A DNA stretch of 64,000 nt from Streptacidiphilus sp. P02-A3a (GTDB taxonomy: Bacteria > Actinomycetota > Actinomycetes > Streptomycetales > Streptomycetaceae). The DNA lies in NCBI RefSeq assembly GCF_014084105.1, contig NZ_CP048289.1, positions 5,093,922 to 5,157,921 on the forward strand, in the 5' to 3' direction. Below are positions 1-9,276 of the stretch, in pieces. The translations under genes and the position numbers were made by a program. Numbering within the stretch: the stretch's first letter is position 1; each line of letters begins with the position of its first letter. The notes beneath the pieces are model-generated. The model saw nothing but the letters and a program-made list of their open reading frames with translations, was not told the DNA's origin and ran no database searches.

Positions 1-2
1 CG

Positions 3-179
3 GCGCTCCGGCAGATCCCCGTGATCATGGTCACCTCCGCCGACGCGTCCGCGGTGGACACCGCCGGGCTCGGCCACGCACTCGCGGTCCTCGGCAAGGA
101 CGGCCTGACCGCTGAACGACTCGCAGATCTCATCGCCCACGAGACCAGGGAGAGGACCCTCCGCCATGACCGCCCCTGA
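3..179 (+). CDS. C-terminal end of a receiver-domain (response regulator or hybrid kinase) protein, partial
   Basis: Frame 3 is open from the window edge to TGA at 177-179. The visible 58 residues contain IPVIMVTSADAS, which resembles the beta4 strand and Thr/Ser switch of a receiver domain, and then a GKDGLTAERLADLI helix like the last receiver helix. The gene is therefore probably the tail of a hybrid histidine kinase or response regulator. Its last 14 bases overlap the ATG of the next gene, so the two are probably translationally coupled. The rest lies outside the window, and the exact family cannot be decided. Confidence 0.6.
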   Translation, partial: ALRQIPVIMVTSADASAVDTAGLGHALAVLGKDGLTAERLADLIAHETRERTLRHDRP

Positions 180-1800
180 AGCACCCGAAGCCCCCGAGCA
201 GCCGGCCGTACTGCTGGTCGTCGAGGACAGCGCGGCCAACCGCTACGTCCTGTGCAGCTGGCTCAGGCGGGCCGGCCACACCGTGGTCGAGGCGGCCGAC
301 GGCGCCGAGGCGCTGGCCCTGCTCGACACGGCCGACGTGGCGGACCTGCCGGAACTGGCCGTGGTGGACGTGAGGCTTCCCGACATCAGCGGCTACGAGA
401 TCTGCGAGCACATCAAGGCGACCCCGCGCACGGCCGGTATGCCGGTCATCCACGTCTCGGCCACGGCCATCGCCACCGCGGACCGCACCCAGGGCCTGTT
501 CCGGGGCGCGGACGCCTACCTCACCGAACCGATCGCGCCCAGCGAACTGCTGGCCACGGTCACCGCGTCGCTGCGCTACGGCCGCGCCCGGGCCCGCGCC
601 GAGCGGCTCGCGCAGCGCCTGACCGCGCTGAACCAGGCCACGCTGGAGGTGTACGGCGCAGCGGACAGCAAGGGCCTGGCGGCAGCCGCCACCCGGGGCG
701 CGACCGCCCTGTTCGGCCCGGGCGCCGTGGTGCTCTCCCAGGCGCCGCAGACCGACACCGTCCGGTTGACCTACGACGCGGGCGACGCGGGTCCGGTGTC
801 CCGCCCGGCATCGCCGGACCTGCTGCGGGAGCTGACCGAGGGCGGCCTGGGCGACCGGATCGGCGTGGAGATCAGCCACGTCCCGGCGTCGGTGTGGCAG
901 GGTCTGTCGGCGCTCGGCGCGACCGGCAGCCCCCCGGCCGACGACGCCGTCCTGGTGGCGGCCCGCACCAAGCGCGACCGTCCGGCGGTGTGCATCGCGG
1001 TGCGCGCCGGGGCGGTGCGCGGCGACGAGGACCGCAAGCTGCTCACCCAGTTCGCCCAGGCCTGCGCCCTGGCGCTGGAGGCGCTGCGCAGCTACAGCGA
1101 GGAGCACGTGCTGGCGCTGACGCTTCAGCGCTCCTTCCTGCCCGGGCGGCTGCCGCGGGTCGCCGGGGTCGAGTCGGCCGTCCGCTACGTGCCCGCGACC
1201 ACCCAGAACCAGGTCGGCGGGGACTTCTACGACGCCCACGCCACACCCGACGGCCTGCTGCTGGCCGTCGGCGACGTCGTCGGGCACTCGCTGGAGGCCG
1301 CCGTGGTCATGGGCGAGCTGCGGCACGCGCTGTGCGCGTACGCGGTCGAGGGGCACTCGCCCCGGGCCGTCATGGAGTTGCTGGACACGCTGCTCGTCCG
1401 CCAGTGGCCGGGGTGGACGGCCACGGTGTGCCTGGTGCTGATCGCCGCCGACAACGGCAGCGTGACCATCGCCAACGGCGGCCACCTGCCGCCGCTGCTG
1501 CTCGCCCCGGACGGGACCGCGGCCTTCGTCGACGACCACGGCCCGCTCATCGGCATCGGCCGTCCGCAGCCGCCGTCCACCGTGCTGGAGGTGGCCGACG
1601 GCAGCCGGGTCCTGCTGGTGACCGACGGTCTCATCGAGACCCGGGACAGCGACATCGCCGATCGGCTGGAGGCGATGCGCGCCGCCGCCCTGGCCGCTCC
1701 GACGTCGCCGGAGGAACTGTGCGACTCGCTGCTGGAGACCTTCGGCGCGGAACAGGACGACGACATCGTGCTGTTCGCCACGCTGATCAACCGGCCGTGA
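166..1800 (+). CDS. Receiver-SpoIIE (PP2C) phosphatase, RsbU/RsbP-like
   Basis: A 544-residue protein with an N-terminal receiver domain (about residues 10-135: VVEDSA acidic pair, phospho-acceptor Asp in VVDVRLPD, switch Ser in HVSATA, and Glu instead of the usual Lys in LTEPIAP), a short GAF-like middle (about 155-310) and a C-terminal SpoIIE/PP2C phosphatase (about 325-540). Metal-binding Asp motifs are GGDFYD, VGDVVGHS and VTDGL. The family dephosphorylates STAS anti-sigma antagonists to release sigma factors. It overlaps the upstream receiver-protein gene by 14 bp and is followed 160 bp later by two MEDS proteins with STAS and kinase-like domains, which are plausible partners. The Lys-to-Glu change in the receiver may alter phosphorylation-dependent switching. 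Confidence 0.88.
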   Translation: MTAPEAPEAPEQPAVLLVVEDSAANRYVLCSWLRRAGHTVVEAADGAEALALLDTADVADLPELAVVDVRLPDISGYEICEHIKATPRTAGMPVIHVSATAIATADRTQGLFRGADAYLTEPIAPSELLATVTASLRYGRARARAERLAQRLTALNQATLEVYGAADSKGLAAAATRGATALFGPGAVVLSQAPQTDTVRLTYDAGDAGPVSRPASPDLLRELTEGGLGDRIGVEISHVPASVWQGLSALGATGSPPADDAVLVAARTKRDRPAVCIAVRAGAVRGDEDRKLLTQFAQACALALEALRSYSEEHVLALTLQRSFLPGRLPRVAGVESAVRYVPATTQNQVGGDFYDAHATPDGLLLAVGDVVGHSLEAAVVMGELRHALCAYAVEGHSPRAVMELLDTLLVRQWPGWTATVCLVLIAADNGSVTIANGGHLPPLLLAPDGTAAFVDDHGPLIGIGRPQPPSTVLEVADGSRVLLVTDGLIETRDSDIADRLEAMRAAALAAPTSPEELCDSLLETFGAEQDDDIVLFATLINRP

Positions 1801-1960
1801 CCGGCGCCCGGGACTCCGGGCCGGCGCCTCCGCCCGGGTCGCCGCCGATATGCTGGTGCCGGTACATCGGCCGGGGAGCCCTTGATCGGATCGGGCACCC
1901 GCTGCCGGACCACGTCGGTCCCGGGCCGCGGGACCACGGGCCGCAGAGAGGAAGGTCGGT

Positions 1961-2779
1961 GTGAGGAGCGCACGTACGCTGCCGACCCTGGATCCGGTCG
2001 AGGTGGGTGACCACGTCTGCTGGCTGGTCGACCCGGGCGACGACTTCACCGGCACCGCCCGCGCGTTCCTCTCCGACGGCGCCCTCTACGGGGACAAGGT
2101 ACTGGTCGTGGGCGCGCGGGGGCCCCGTCGGCAGCGGCGCGAGGCCGCGCCGGAGCTGCTGGTGGACCCGCACGCCGAGGACACCTGGCCCGACTCCTGG
2201 GACGCGGAGGCGATGCTCGGCGTCGTCCGCCGGGAGGCCGACACCGCCAACCGGGAGGGCTTCCGGGCGCTGCGGGTGCTGGCCCGGATGGACCAGGTCT
2301 GGCCCGACGGCGCCAGCCCCGCCGAGGTCGCCCGGCACGAGCTGGGACTGGACGCCCTGGTCGCCGAGGGCAGGGCGCTGGTGGTCTGCGCGTACCACCG
2401 GCAGAGCTTTCGCCGCGCGTCTGTCGAGCAGTCGGTCGGCGTACATCCGCATACTGTGGGCATGAGGCCGGTGATGCCGGATTTTCGGATGTTCAGCGCG
2501 GAATCGGACTGCTGGAGCGTGAGCGGCGTGGTGGACAGCGACGGGGCCGCGACCTTCCGGACAGCGGTCAGCGGACTGCTGTCCCGGTCGGCCACGGTAC
2601 GGCTGCGCTGCGAGGGCCTGGAGCTGATGGACGCCGCCGGTATGCAGGCCCTGGCCGAGGCCGCCGCGGCCTTCCCCGACCGCAAGGTGATCGTGGAGGG
2701 CGCGAACGAGACGGTACGCCGCTGCTGGGCGCTGCTCGGCTATGACGCCCCGCAGATCCCGGTGGAGCTGGCACCATGA
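1961..2779 (+). CDS. MEDS-STAS protein, probable anti-sigma factor antagonist with sensory domain
   Basis: A 272-residue protein starting with GTG, behind a strong AGAGAGGAAGG ribosome site. Residues about 8-155 match the MEDS (DcmR sensory) domain, with the opening GDHVCWLVDPGDD and the LYGDKVLVVG strand. Residues about 165-270 form a STAS domain; the phospho-acceptor loop reads LMDAAGMQAL, so the usual Ser/Thr of D-S-x-G is replaced by Ala. If it is an antagonist, it may be permanently 'active' or not phosphorylated. Its stop overlaps the next start (ATGA), so it is co-translated with the MEDS-kinase protein, which is its natural binding partner. No membrane segment is visible. Confidence 0.8.
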   Translation: MRSARTLPTLDPVEVGDHVCWLVDPGDDFTGTARAFLSDGALYGDKVLVVGARGPRRQRREAAPELLVDPHAEDTWPDSWDAEAMLGVVRREADTANREGFRALRVLARMDQVWPDGASPAEVARHELGLDALVAEGRALVVCAYHRQSFRRASVEQSVGVHPHTVGMRPVMPDFRMFSAESDCWSVSGVVDSDGAATFRTAVSGLLSRSATVRLRCEGLELMDAAGMQALAEAAAAFPDRKVIVEGANETVRRCWALLGYDAPQIPVELAP

Positions 2780-3747
2780 CCGAGCGCACCAGCCCCGCGG
2801 ACGCCGGACCCGCCGCCGAGGCCGAGCCCGGTTTCCGGCACGAGCTGTACCCGTACGCGGGCGAGGCGGAGTTCCTGTCGGGCGCGCTCTCCTTCATCGA
2901 CGACGCCCGCGCCGGACAGGAGCTGGTCCTGGTCGCGGTCGCGGACTCGAAGGAGCAGATGCTGCGCGCGGAGCTGGAGGGCAGCGGGGCGGCGGACAAC
3001 GTGTCCTTCCTGGACACCGCGGCTCTCGGCCGCAATCCCGGCCGACTGCTCCCGGCCTGGCAGGACTGGATCAGCAAGCGCGCCACCGAGGGCCACCAGG
3101 TGCGCGGGATCAGCGAGTCGCCCTGGGCCGACCGCACTGTCGCCGAGGCGGGCGAGCTGCACTACCACGAGTGGCTGATCAACCTCGCCTTCGCCGAGTC
3201 GCCCGCCTGGTGGCTGCTGTGCCCGTACGACACCTCCGCGCTGGAGCCCTCGGTGCTGGAGGCCGCCGAGCGCTGCCACCCGCTGGTCCTGCACGAGGGC
3301 AGCCACGGCCCCAGCAGTTCCTTCGTCGACGAGCCGTACGTGTTCGCCGAGCTCGGCTCGCCGTGCGACCCCTATCAGGAGCTGTCCTTCCGCACCGGGG
3401 AGCTGACGGCGGTGCGGTCCAGGGTGACCACCTGCGCCACCGAACACGGCTTGGAGGGCGCCCGGTTGCGGGAGCTGCTGATCGCCGTCACCGAGGTCGC
3501 CTCGAACAGCATCAAGTACGGCGGTGGCCGGGGAACGGTGCGGGTCTGGGCCGAGGACGCGAGCCTGGTCTGCGAGTTCCACGACTCCGGTCACGTCCAG
3601 GACCCCTTGGTCGGCCGGATCCGCCCGACCATCGACCAGACCGGCGGCCGGGGCCTGTGGCTGGTCCAGCAGCTGTGCGACCTGGTCCAGATCCGTTCCA
3701 CCGCCGAGACGGGGACCACCGTCCGGCTCCACGTCGCCCTCGGCTGA
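2776..3747 (+). CDS. MEDS-HATPase anti-sigma factor/serine kinase
   Basis: A 323-residue protein. Residues about 20-185 form a MEDS sensory domain (RHELYPYAGEAEFL; aromatic, acidic surface). Residues about 200-320 form an RsbW-type ATPase with N-box ELLIAVTEVASNSIKYGG and G-boxes FHDSGH and TGGRGLWLVQQL. The family binds sigma factors or phosphorylates STAS antagonists. It starts inside the stop codon of the MEDS-STAS gene, so stoichiometric expression is expected. A SpoIIE phosphatase lies just upstream, giving phosphatase, antagonist and kinase in one locus. No sigma gene is adjacent; the sigma targets may be the SigF-like factors at 24.6 and 35.1 kb (inference). Confidence 0.85.
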   Translation: MTERTSPADAGPAAEAEPGFRHELYPYAGEAEFLSGALSFIDDARAGQELVLVAVADSKEQMLRAELEGSGAADNVSFLDTAALGRNPGRLLPAWQDWISKRATEGHQVRGISESPWADRTVAEAGELHYHEWLINLAFAESPAWWLLCPYDTSALEPSVLEAAERCHPLVLHEGSHGPSSSFVDEPYVFAELGSPCDPYQELSFRTGELTAVRSRVTTCATEHGLEGARLRELLIAVTEVASNSIKYGGGRGTVRVWAEDASLVCEFHDSGHVQDPLVGRIRPTIDQTGGRGLWLVQQLCDLVQIRSTAETGTTVRLHVALG

Positions 3748-3925
3748 GACCACCGGGCGAACACGCAGCGGCCGCACGTTCACCGCAGGGCCAGGAGCGC
3801 GACGCTCGGCCCGGAGCCGCACAACACGGTTGCGTTCTCGGTGTGTTCGGCCGAACGTGTACGGCTGACGCGGCCTCCGTTGCCCGAGTTGCAGGGGTCC
3901 GCTCGCCCATACTACGTTGTCGAAC

Positions 3926-5968
3926 ATGTTGACGATCGGACTGAACGGAAACTTCTCCCCCGAGAACTCCGATATCGTGCCCGGCCTGCGGGAGTACATG
4001 TATCACGACGCGGCTGCCGCCCTGGTGCGGGACGGTGTCCTGATCGCAGCGGTCGAGGAGGAGCGGGTCAACCGGATCAAGCACACCACGAAATTCCCGA
4101 TCAATGCCGTCCGGGCCTGCCTCGACATTGCCGGTGCCACTCCCGCCGATATCGACGCGGTCGGCTACTACTTTCCCGAGCAGCATCTGGATATCATGCT
4201 CAACGGGCTTTATGCCGATAACCCCGGTGTTCCCCTCCGCTATTCCCGGGAACTCATCAAGGACCGGTTGCGGGAAGGCCTCGGCTGGGAACTCCCCGAC
4301 CAGAAGCTGTGCTACACGTCGCACCACCGTGCCCACGCGATGTCCGGCTTCGCCCGCTCCGGCATGGTGGAGGCGTTGGTCGTGGTCCTCGACGGCATGG
4401 GCGAGGACGGTTCCGGAACCGTCTTCAGTGCCACCGGCGGCGACCTGGAACCGATCTCGAAGTTCGCCATGCACAAGTCGTTGGGGCTGCTCTACCTGAA
4501 CGCCACCAGGCACCTGGGATTCCGTTTCGGCGACGAGTACAAGGTGATGGGCCTGGCCCCCTACGGCGATCCCGGCGTCTACCGCGCGGTGTTCGACTCG
4601 ATGTACACCCTGGGTCCGAACGGGGACTACGACTTCCCCCCGCACGCCATGGCGTTCGAATACGTGAGCAACCTGTTCTTCGCCCACGGGCTGCCGCCCA
4701 GACGGGCGAGCGACCCGGTGGAACAGCGGCACCAGGACTTCGCCGCCGGGCTCCAGGAGATGCTGGAGCGGATCGTGCTGCACGTGCTGGAGTACTGGAG
4801 CCTGTCCACCCGGCACACCCGGCTGGTGTTCAGCGGCGGTGTCGCGCACAACTGCAGTCTCAACGGCGCCGTGCTGCGTTCCGGTCTCTTCGGCGAGGTG
4901 TTCGTGCATCCCGCCTCCCATGACGCCGGTACCGCGGAGGGCGCGGCGCTGCTGGCGCAGGAGGCGCTGGCCGGGCCGGTGCGGCTCAAGGAACGACTGC
5001 GCAGCGCGAGTCTGGGTCCCGGTCTCGGCAGCTCACAGAGCGTCAGGGAGAAGCTGGAGTCGTGGGGCCGGCTGGTCGAGTACGAGCGCCCGGCGGACAT
5101 CGTCGAGACGACGGCCGGGCTGCTCGCCGAGGGCGCCGTCATCGGCTGGGCGCAGGGCCGCTCCGAGTTCGGTCCGCGCGCGCTGGGCAACCGCAGCATC
5201 CTGGCCGACCCGCGTCCGGCCGAGAACCGGACCCGGATCAACGCCATGATCAAGAAGCGGGAGAGCTTCCGCCCGTTCGCGCCGATGGTCGTGTCCGAGG
5301 CCGCCGACACGTACTTCGAACTGCCCGACACGGCCGCGAACTACGACTTCATGTCGTTCGTGGTGCGGGTGCGCCCGGAACACCGGCGGACGCTCGGCGC
5401 GGTCACCCACGTCGACGGCACCGCCAGGATCCAGATCGTCGCCCCCGAGGTGAACGAGCGCGTCCACCGCCTGGTCACCCGGTTCGGCGCGCTCACCGGT
5501 ACGCCGGTCCTGCTGAACACCTCGATGAACAACAGCGCCGAGCCGATCGTGCAGAGCGTCGAGGACGCGCTGACCTGCCTGCTGACCACCGAGCTCGACT
5601 GCCTGGTGGTCGACGACTTCCTGGTGCGCCGACGGCCCGGATTCCACGGCGCCCTCGACAGCCTGGTACTGACGCTGCGTCCGGTCACGAAGCTGACCCG
5701 GAGCACCCGGGCGACCGGCTCCGGCGAGAACGCCGTCTCCCACGAGATCGTCCTCGACTACGCCACCGGTCCGCGGGCCGCCGTCTCACCGGAGCTGTTC
5801 GCGCTGCTGGAGCGGGCCGACGGCAGCCGGACGGTCGGTGCGCTCGCCGACGCCACGGTCGGCCTCACCGAGCAGACCGGGCTTGAGTTGCACGCCCTGT
5901 GGCAGCAGCGCTTCTTCACCCTGTCCCCGAGCCCCGTTCCCCGGGCCGGGCACGGTCGGACTCGCTGA
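3926..5968 (+). CDS. NodU/CmcH-family O-carbamoyltransferase with C-terminal extension
   Basis: A 680-residue enzyme expected to transfer carbamoyl from carbamoyl phosphate (via carbamoyl-AMP) to a hydroxyl group, usually on a sugar or aglycone. The ATG at 3926 puts the family's LTIGLNGNFSPE opening at the N-terminus; a TTG at 3917 would add three residues. The Kae1-like part carries the HDAAAALV, EEERVNRIKHTTKFP, HHRAHA (metal site) and FSGGVAHNCSLNG motifs. The YrdC-like half carries GRSEFGPRALGNRSIL and KKRESFRPFAP. Characterised relatives are about 550-570 residues; here about 100 extra residues (about 580-680) contain a PqqD-like pattern (VSPELFALLERADGSRTVGAL). It heads the tailoring cluster; no clear ribosome site is seen. 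Confidence 0.88.
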   Translation: MLTIGLNGNFSPENSDIVPGLREYMYHDAAAALVRDGVLIAAVEEERVNRIKHTTKFPINAVRACLDIAGATPADIDAVGYYFPEQHLDIMLNGLYADNPGVPLRYSRELIKDRLREGLGWELPDQKLCYTSHHRAHAMSGFARSGMVEALVVVLDGMGEDGSGTVFSATGGDLEPISKFAMHKSLGLLYLNATRHLGFRFGDEYKVMGLAPYGDPGVYRAVFDSMYTLGPNGDYDFPPHAMAFEYVSNLFFAHGLPPRRASDPVEQRHQDFAAGLQEMLERIVLHVLEYWSLSTRHTRLVFSGGVAHNCSLNGAVLRSGLFGEVFVHPASHDAGTAEGAALLAQEALAGPVRLKERLRSASLGPGLGSSQSVREKLESWGRLVEYERPADIVETTAGLLAEGAVIGWAQGRSEFGPRALGNRSILADPRPAENRTRINAMIKKRESFRPFAPMVVSEAADTYFELPDTAANYDFMSFVVRVRPEHRRTLGAVTHVDGTARIQIVAPEVNERVHRLVTRFGALTGTPVLLNTSMNNSAEPIVQSVEDALTCLLTTELDCLVVDDFLVRRRPGFHGALDSLVLTLRPVTKLTRSTRATGSGENAVSHEIVLDYATGPRAAVSPELFALLERADGSRTVGALADATVGLTEQTGLELHALWQQRFFTLSPSPVPRAGHGRTR

Positions 5969-6063
5969 GGCCTGGCGGCACGCCGGTCCCCGGACCGGCC
6001 CGGCGGAAGCCGTCCCCGACTTCCCCCCGCTCCAGTCGCTCCCCGCAGCCGAAAGGAAATCGT

Positions 6064-6984
6064 ATGCAGAACGCCGAGTACCTTGAGTTGGTGCGGACAC
6101 CCGGAGACCGGGAGGAGCACTACGCGCGGGTCGTCGACCGCTACTACGAACTGGTGACCGACGTCTGCCGGGACGTGTGGTCGGACTCGTTCCACCTCGC
6201 CTGGTTCGCCGAGGGGCAGCGGCTGCCGGAGGCCCAGCTGACGCTTCAGCGGTGGCTCGCCGACCAGGGCCGGTTCAGCGCGGGCGACCGGCTGCTGGAC
6301 GTCGGCTGCGGCATCGGCGGCCCGGCCGCGGCCATCGCCGAGCACACCGGCGCCGAGGTGACCGGCGTGAACATCTGCGGCCACCAGGTCCAGGTCGCCC
6401 GGTCCCTGCACCGCGACAGCGAGGTCGGTCAGCGGCTGACGTTCGTCGAGGCGGACGCGATGGCGCTGCCGTTCGGACCCGCCGAGTTCGACGGCGTCTT
6501 CTCGATCGAGGCGCTCTGCTACGCCCCCGACAGGCAGCACGCCTACGCGCAGATCGCCAAGGTGCTCCGCCCCGGCGGCGGTTTCGTCGGCGTCGACTGG
6601 TTCTGTGCCGACGGCCTCTCGGACGCGGACTACGCCCGGTGGGTGGAACCGATGTGCCAGGGATTCGCCATTCCGCACGTCATCCCGTTCGGTGCGCTCA
6701 AGGGCCTGCTCCAGGCCGCGGGTTTCGAGGTCGAGTCGGTGTCCCGGTACAGCGACCACGGCGACATCGGCCCCAACTGGCAGCTCCACGACGCCAACGC
6801 CGCCCAGGCCGGTGGCGACCGCCCGGACCCGGCGGCGGGGGGCTTCGAGACGCTGCTGGCCGCCTCGATGCCCGCCCTGCGCGAGGGCATCGAGCAGGGC
6901 AAGGTGGTCATGGGATGCTGGGTCGCCCGCAAGCGGGCCGACGCCGCCCAGGACCGGCCCGACCGCCGGGGCGAGCGGGCATGA
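6064..6984 (+). CDS. SAM-dependent methyltransferase, sterol-C24/GPP-methyltransferase-like
   Basis: A 306-residue class I methyltransferase. Start ATG 6064 follows GAAAGGAA at good spacing; upstream in-frame codons lack one. Motif I is LLDVGCGIGGPAAAIA (about residues 77-92), followed by an acidic VEADAMALPF strand and the SIEALCYAPD segment, which resembles the active-site helix of sterol 24-C- and geranyl diphosphate C-methyltransferases. The W-rich N-terminus (YYELVTDVCRDVWSDSFH) fits that family too. C-methylation of an isoprenoid is therefore a reasonable but unproven guess; O-methylation is possible. Its stop overlaps the P450 start (ATGA), implying joint translation. Confidence 0.8.
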   Translation: MQNAEYLELVRTPGDREEHYARVVDRYYELVTDVCRDVWSDSFHLAWFAEGQRLPEAQLTLQRWLADQGRFSAGDRLLDVGCGIGGPAAAIAEHTGAEVTGVNICGHQVQVARSLHRDSEVGQRLTFVEADAMALPFGPAEFDGVFSIEALCYAPDRQHAYAQIAKVLRPGGGFVGVDWFCADGLSDADYARWVEPMCQGFAIPHVIPFGALKGLLQAAGFEVESVSRYSDHGDIGPNWQLHDANAAQAGGDRPDPAAGGFETLLAASMPALREGIEQGKVVMGCWVARKRADAAQDRPDRRGERA

Positions 6985-8405
6985 CCGGGGGTATGCGAGT
7001 CGGTCCGGCGCCGGGGGCGCTGCCGGTGCTCGGCCACGCGCTGCCGCTCGGCAGGCGGCCGCTGGACTTCCTGGCCTCGCTGCCGGCGCACGGCGACCTG
7101 GTCAAGATCAAGCTCGGACCGGTGCCGTTCCACGTGCTCTGCGATCCTGACCTGGTGCATCAGGTCCTGCTCGACGACCGCACCTACGACAAGGGCGGCG
7201 CGATCTTCGACCTGGTCCGGACCGTGGCCGGGAACGGCCTGGCGACCTGCCCGCACGCGGACCACCGCCGCCAGCGCCGACTGCTGCAACCGGCCTTCCA
7301 CCGCGAGCGGCTGCCCGCCTACGCCAAGGTGATGTCCTCGGAGATCACCGCGATGCTCCAGGGCTGGACCGAGGGTGGCCGCCTCGACGTGCTGGCCACC
7401 ATGAACGAGCTGACCGCGAGCCTGGCGACGCGGACGCTGTTCGCGGCCGAGCTCGACGACGCGACCTTCGGCGAACTCCGGCTGTGCATGCACGACGTGA
7501 TGACCGGCATGATGCGTCGGATGCTGCTGCCCTGGGGTCTGCTGAACCGGCTGCCGACCCCCGGCAACCGCCGCTTCCACCAGGCCCGCAGACGGCTCAG
7601 GCAGTACGTCGCCCAGCTCACCACCGACTACCGGCGCGCGGGCGTGGACCACGGGGACCTGCTGTCCATCCTGCTCGCCGTGCGCGACGACAACGGCCAG
7701 GGCCTGACCGAGGCGGAGATCCACGACCAGGTCTTCACCTTCTACCTCGGCGGCAGTGAGACCACCGCCCCGCTGCTGTCCTGGGCGCTGTACCTGCTCG
7801 GACGCAATCCGGAGATCCGGGCGCGGCTCCACGACGAGGTCGACGCGGTGCTCTCCGGGCGGATCGCCGAGTACGACGACATCCCGGACCTGGAGCTGAC
7901 CCGCCGGGTGATCATGGAGACGCTGCGGCTCTACCCGCCGGGCTGGCTGTTCACCAGGCTCACCACCAAGGCCACCGAACTGGCCGGCCACCGCCTTCCG
8001 GCGGGCTCCATCATCGTCTACAGCCCGCACATCGTGCACCACCGCGCGGACCTGTTCCCCGACCCCGAGCGGTTCGACCCCGACCGGTGGCACGAGGACG
8101 CCTCCCGGCCGCCCCGCGGGGTGTTCACGCCCTTCGGCAGCGGCGCCCGCAAGTGCATCGGGGAGGTCTTCGCGCTGACCGAGGCCACCCTCGCACTGGC
8201 CTCCATCGTGGGCCGCTGGCAGCTCGATCCGCTGCCCGGGGCGCACGCCCGCATGGCGCCCCGGCTCTCCTCCACCCCACGGTCACTGCCGATGTCCCTG
8301 CGGGAGCGCGTGATCGGTGTTCCCCCCAACGGGGCCGATCGCGGAGCGGAGCGTTTGGACGCACAACCCCCGGAGACAGTGATCATGCGGCGGACCAGGG
8401 CGTAG
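6981..8405 (+). CDS. Cytochrome P450, terpene-oxygenase-like (PtlI/CYP170 type)
   Basis: A 474-residue P450 with an 'eukaryotic-like' N-terminus (PGALPVLGHALPL proline region) and the length seen in pentalenene and epi-isozizaene oxygenases rather than the 400-residue CYP105/107 class. Motifs: I-helix GGSETTA (about residue 257), ExxR in ETLRLYPP, PERF region, and heme loop FGSGARKCIG with the axial Cys. All catalytic residues are present. ATG overlaps the previous stop. The family resemblance suggests a hydrophobic terpenoid or fatty-acyl substrate. There is a 30-residue C-terminal tail after the usual end. No ferredoxin gene is nearby, so redox partners must come from elsewhere. Confidence 0.9.
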   Translation: MTGGMRVGPAPGALPVLGHALPLGRRPLDFLASLPAHGDLVKIKLGPVPFHVLCDPDLVHQVLLDDRTYDKGGAIFDLVRTVAGNGLATCPHADHRRQRRLLQPAFHRERLPAYAKVMSSEITAMLQGWTEGGRLDVLATMNELTASLATRTLFAAELDDATFGELRLCMHDVMTGMMRRMLLPWGLLNRLPTPGNRRFHQARRRLRQYVAQLTTDYRRAGVDHGDLLSILLAVRDDNGQGLTEAEIHDQVFTFYLGGSETTAPLLSWALYLLGRNPEIRARLHDEVDAVLSGRIAEYDDIPDLELTRRVIMETLRLYPPGWLFTRLTTKATELAGHRLPAGSIIVYSPHIVHHRADLFPDPERFDPDRWHEDASRPPRGVFTPFGSGARKCIGEVFALTEATLALASIVGRWQLDPLPGAHARMAPRLSSTPRSLPMSLRERVIGVPPNGADRGAERLDAQPPETVIMRRTRA

Positions 8406-8420
8406 CCCGGAGGAGGACAG

Positions 8421-9263
8421 ATGACGGACCAAGTGACGGCGGCGACCGCGCCCGTGGCCGAGGAGGTCGGGCGGATGTACGACCGCATGACCCTGCTCGC
8501 CGCCGACTTCCTGGGAGCCGAGGCGGCGCACGGCTACAACGCGCACCTCGGCTACTGGGACACCCCGGAGAGCGAGTTCACCTTCGAGGAGGCCACGGAC
8601 CGGCTCACCGACGTCATGGCCGAGCGGCTGCGGATCAGCGCCGGGGACCGGCTGCTCGACGTCGGCTGCGGCGTGGGCGCCCCGGCGGTGCGGCTCGCCC
8701 GCCGCACCGGTGCGGCGGTGACCGGCATCTCGGTCAGCCAGGAGCAGGTCGCCCGCGCGAACGAGCTGGCCCGGTCCACCTCGCTGCTGGAGCACGTCTC
8801 CTTCCAGCGGGCGGACGCCATGCGGCTGCCGTTCGCCGACGCCTCCTTCGACTCGGTCTTCGCGCTGGAGTCGATGCCCCACATGCCCGACCGGGCCCAG
8901 GTGCTGCGGGAGATGCGGCGGGTGCTGCGCCCCGGGGGCCGGATCGTGCTGACCGACTTCTACCGGCGCCCGGCGCCCGCGCCCGACGTGCATCCGCTGC
9001 GCAGGACCATGGGGTCGACCACCGCGCAGCTCGACGAGTACCCGCTGCTGCTCCGGGCGGCGGGCCTGCGGTTCACCGAGATGCTGGACATCACCGACGA
9101 GACCGTGCACCGGTCGTTCGCGTTCCTGGCGGAGCAGGCGGAGCGGATGCGGCTGAAGCTGGAGAACCCGGAAGCCACCTGCTACTTCAACCCGCAGGCC
9201 GTGATCGACGCGCCCCTGCTCGGATATCTCCTCGTCGTCGCGCGGCGACCCGAGCGCGGCTGA
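8421..9263 (+). CDS. SAM-dependent O-methyltransferase, RebM-like
   Basis: A 280-residue class I methyltransferase behind a strong GGAGGAGG ribosome site. HLGYWDTPESEFTFEEATDRL followed by LLDVGCGVGAPAVRLA (motif I), TGISVSQEQV and ALESMPHMPDRAQVL is the pattern of the RebM/sugar O-methyltransferase group. Given the deoxysugar genes and glycosyltransferase in the cluster, methylation of a sugar hydroxyl after glycosyl transfer is the favoured role; methylation of the aglycone remains possible. It sits 15 bp after the first P450 and 13 bp before the second, within the same apparent operon. Confidence 0.83.
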   Translation: MTDQVTAATAPVAEEVGRMYDRMTLLAADFLGAEAAHGYNAHLGYWDTPESEFTFEEATDRLTDVMAERLRISAGDRLLDVGCGVGAPAVRLARRTGAAVTGISVSQEQVARANELARSTSLLEHVSFQRADAMRLPFADASFDSVFALESMPHMPDRAQVLREMRRVLRPGGRIVLTDFYRRPAPAPDVHPLRRTMGSTTAQLDEYPLLLRAAGLRFTEMLDITDETVHRSFAFLAEQAERMRLKLENPEATCYFNPQAVIDAPLLGYLLVVARRPERG

Positions 9264-9276
9264 GCCGGAGATCGTC

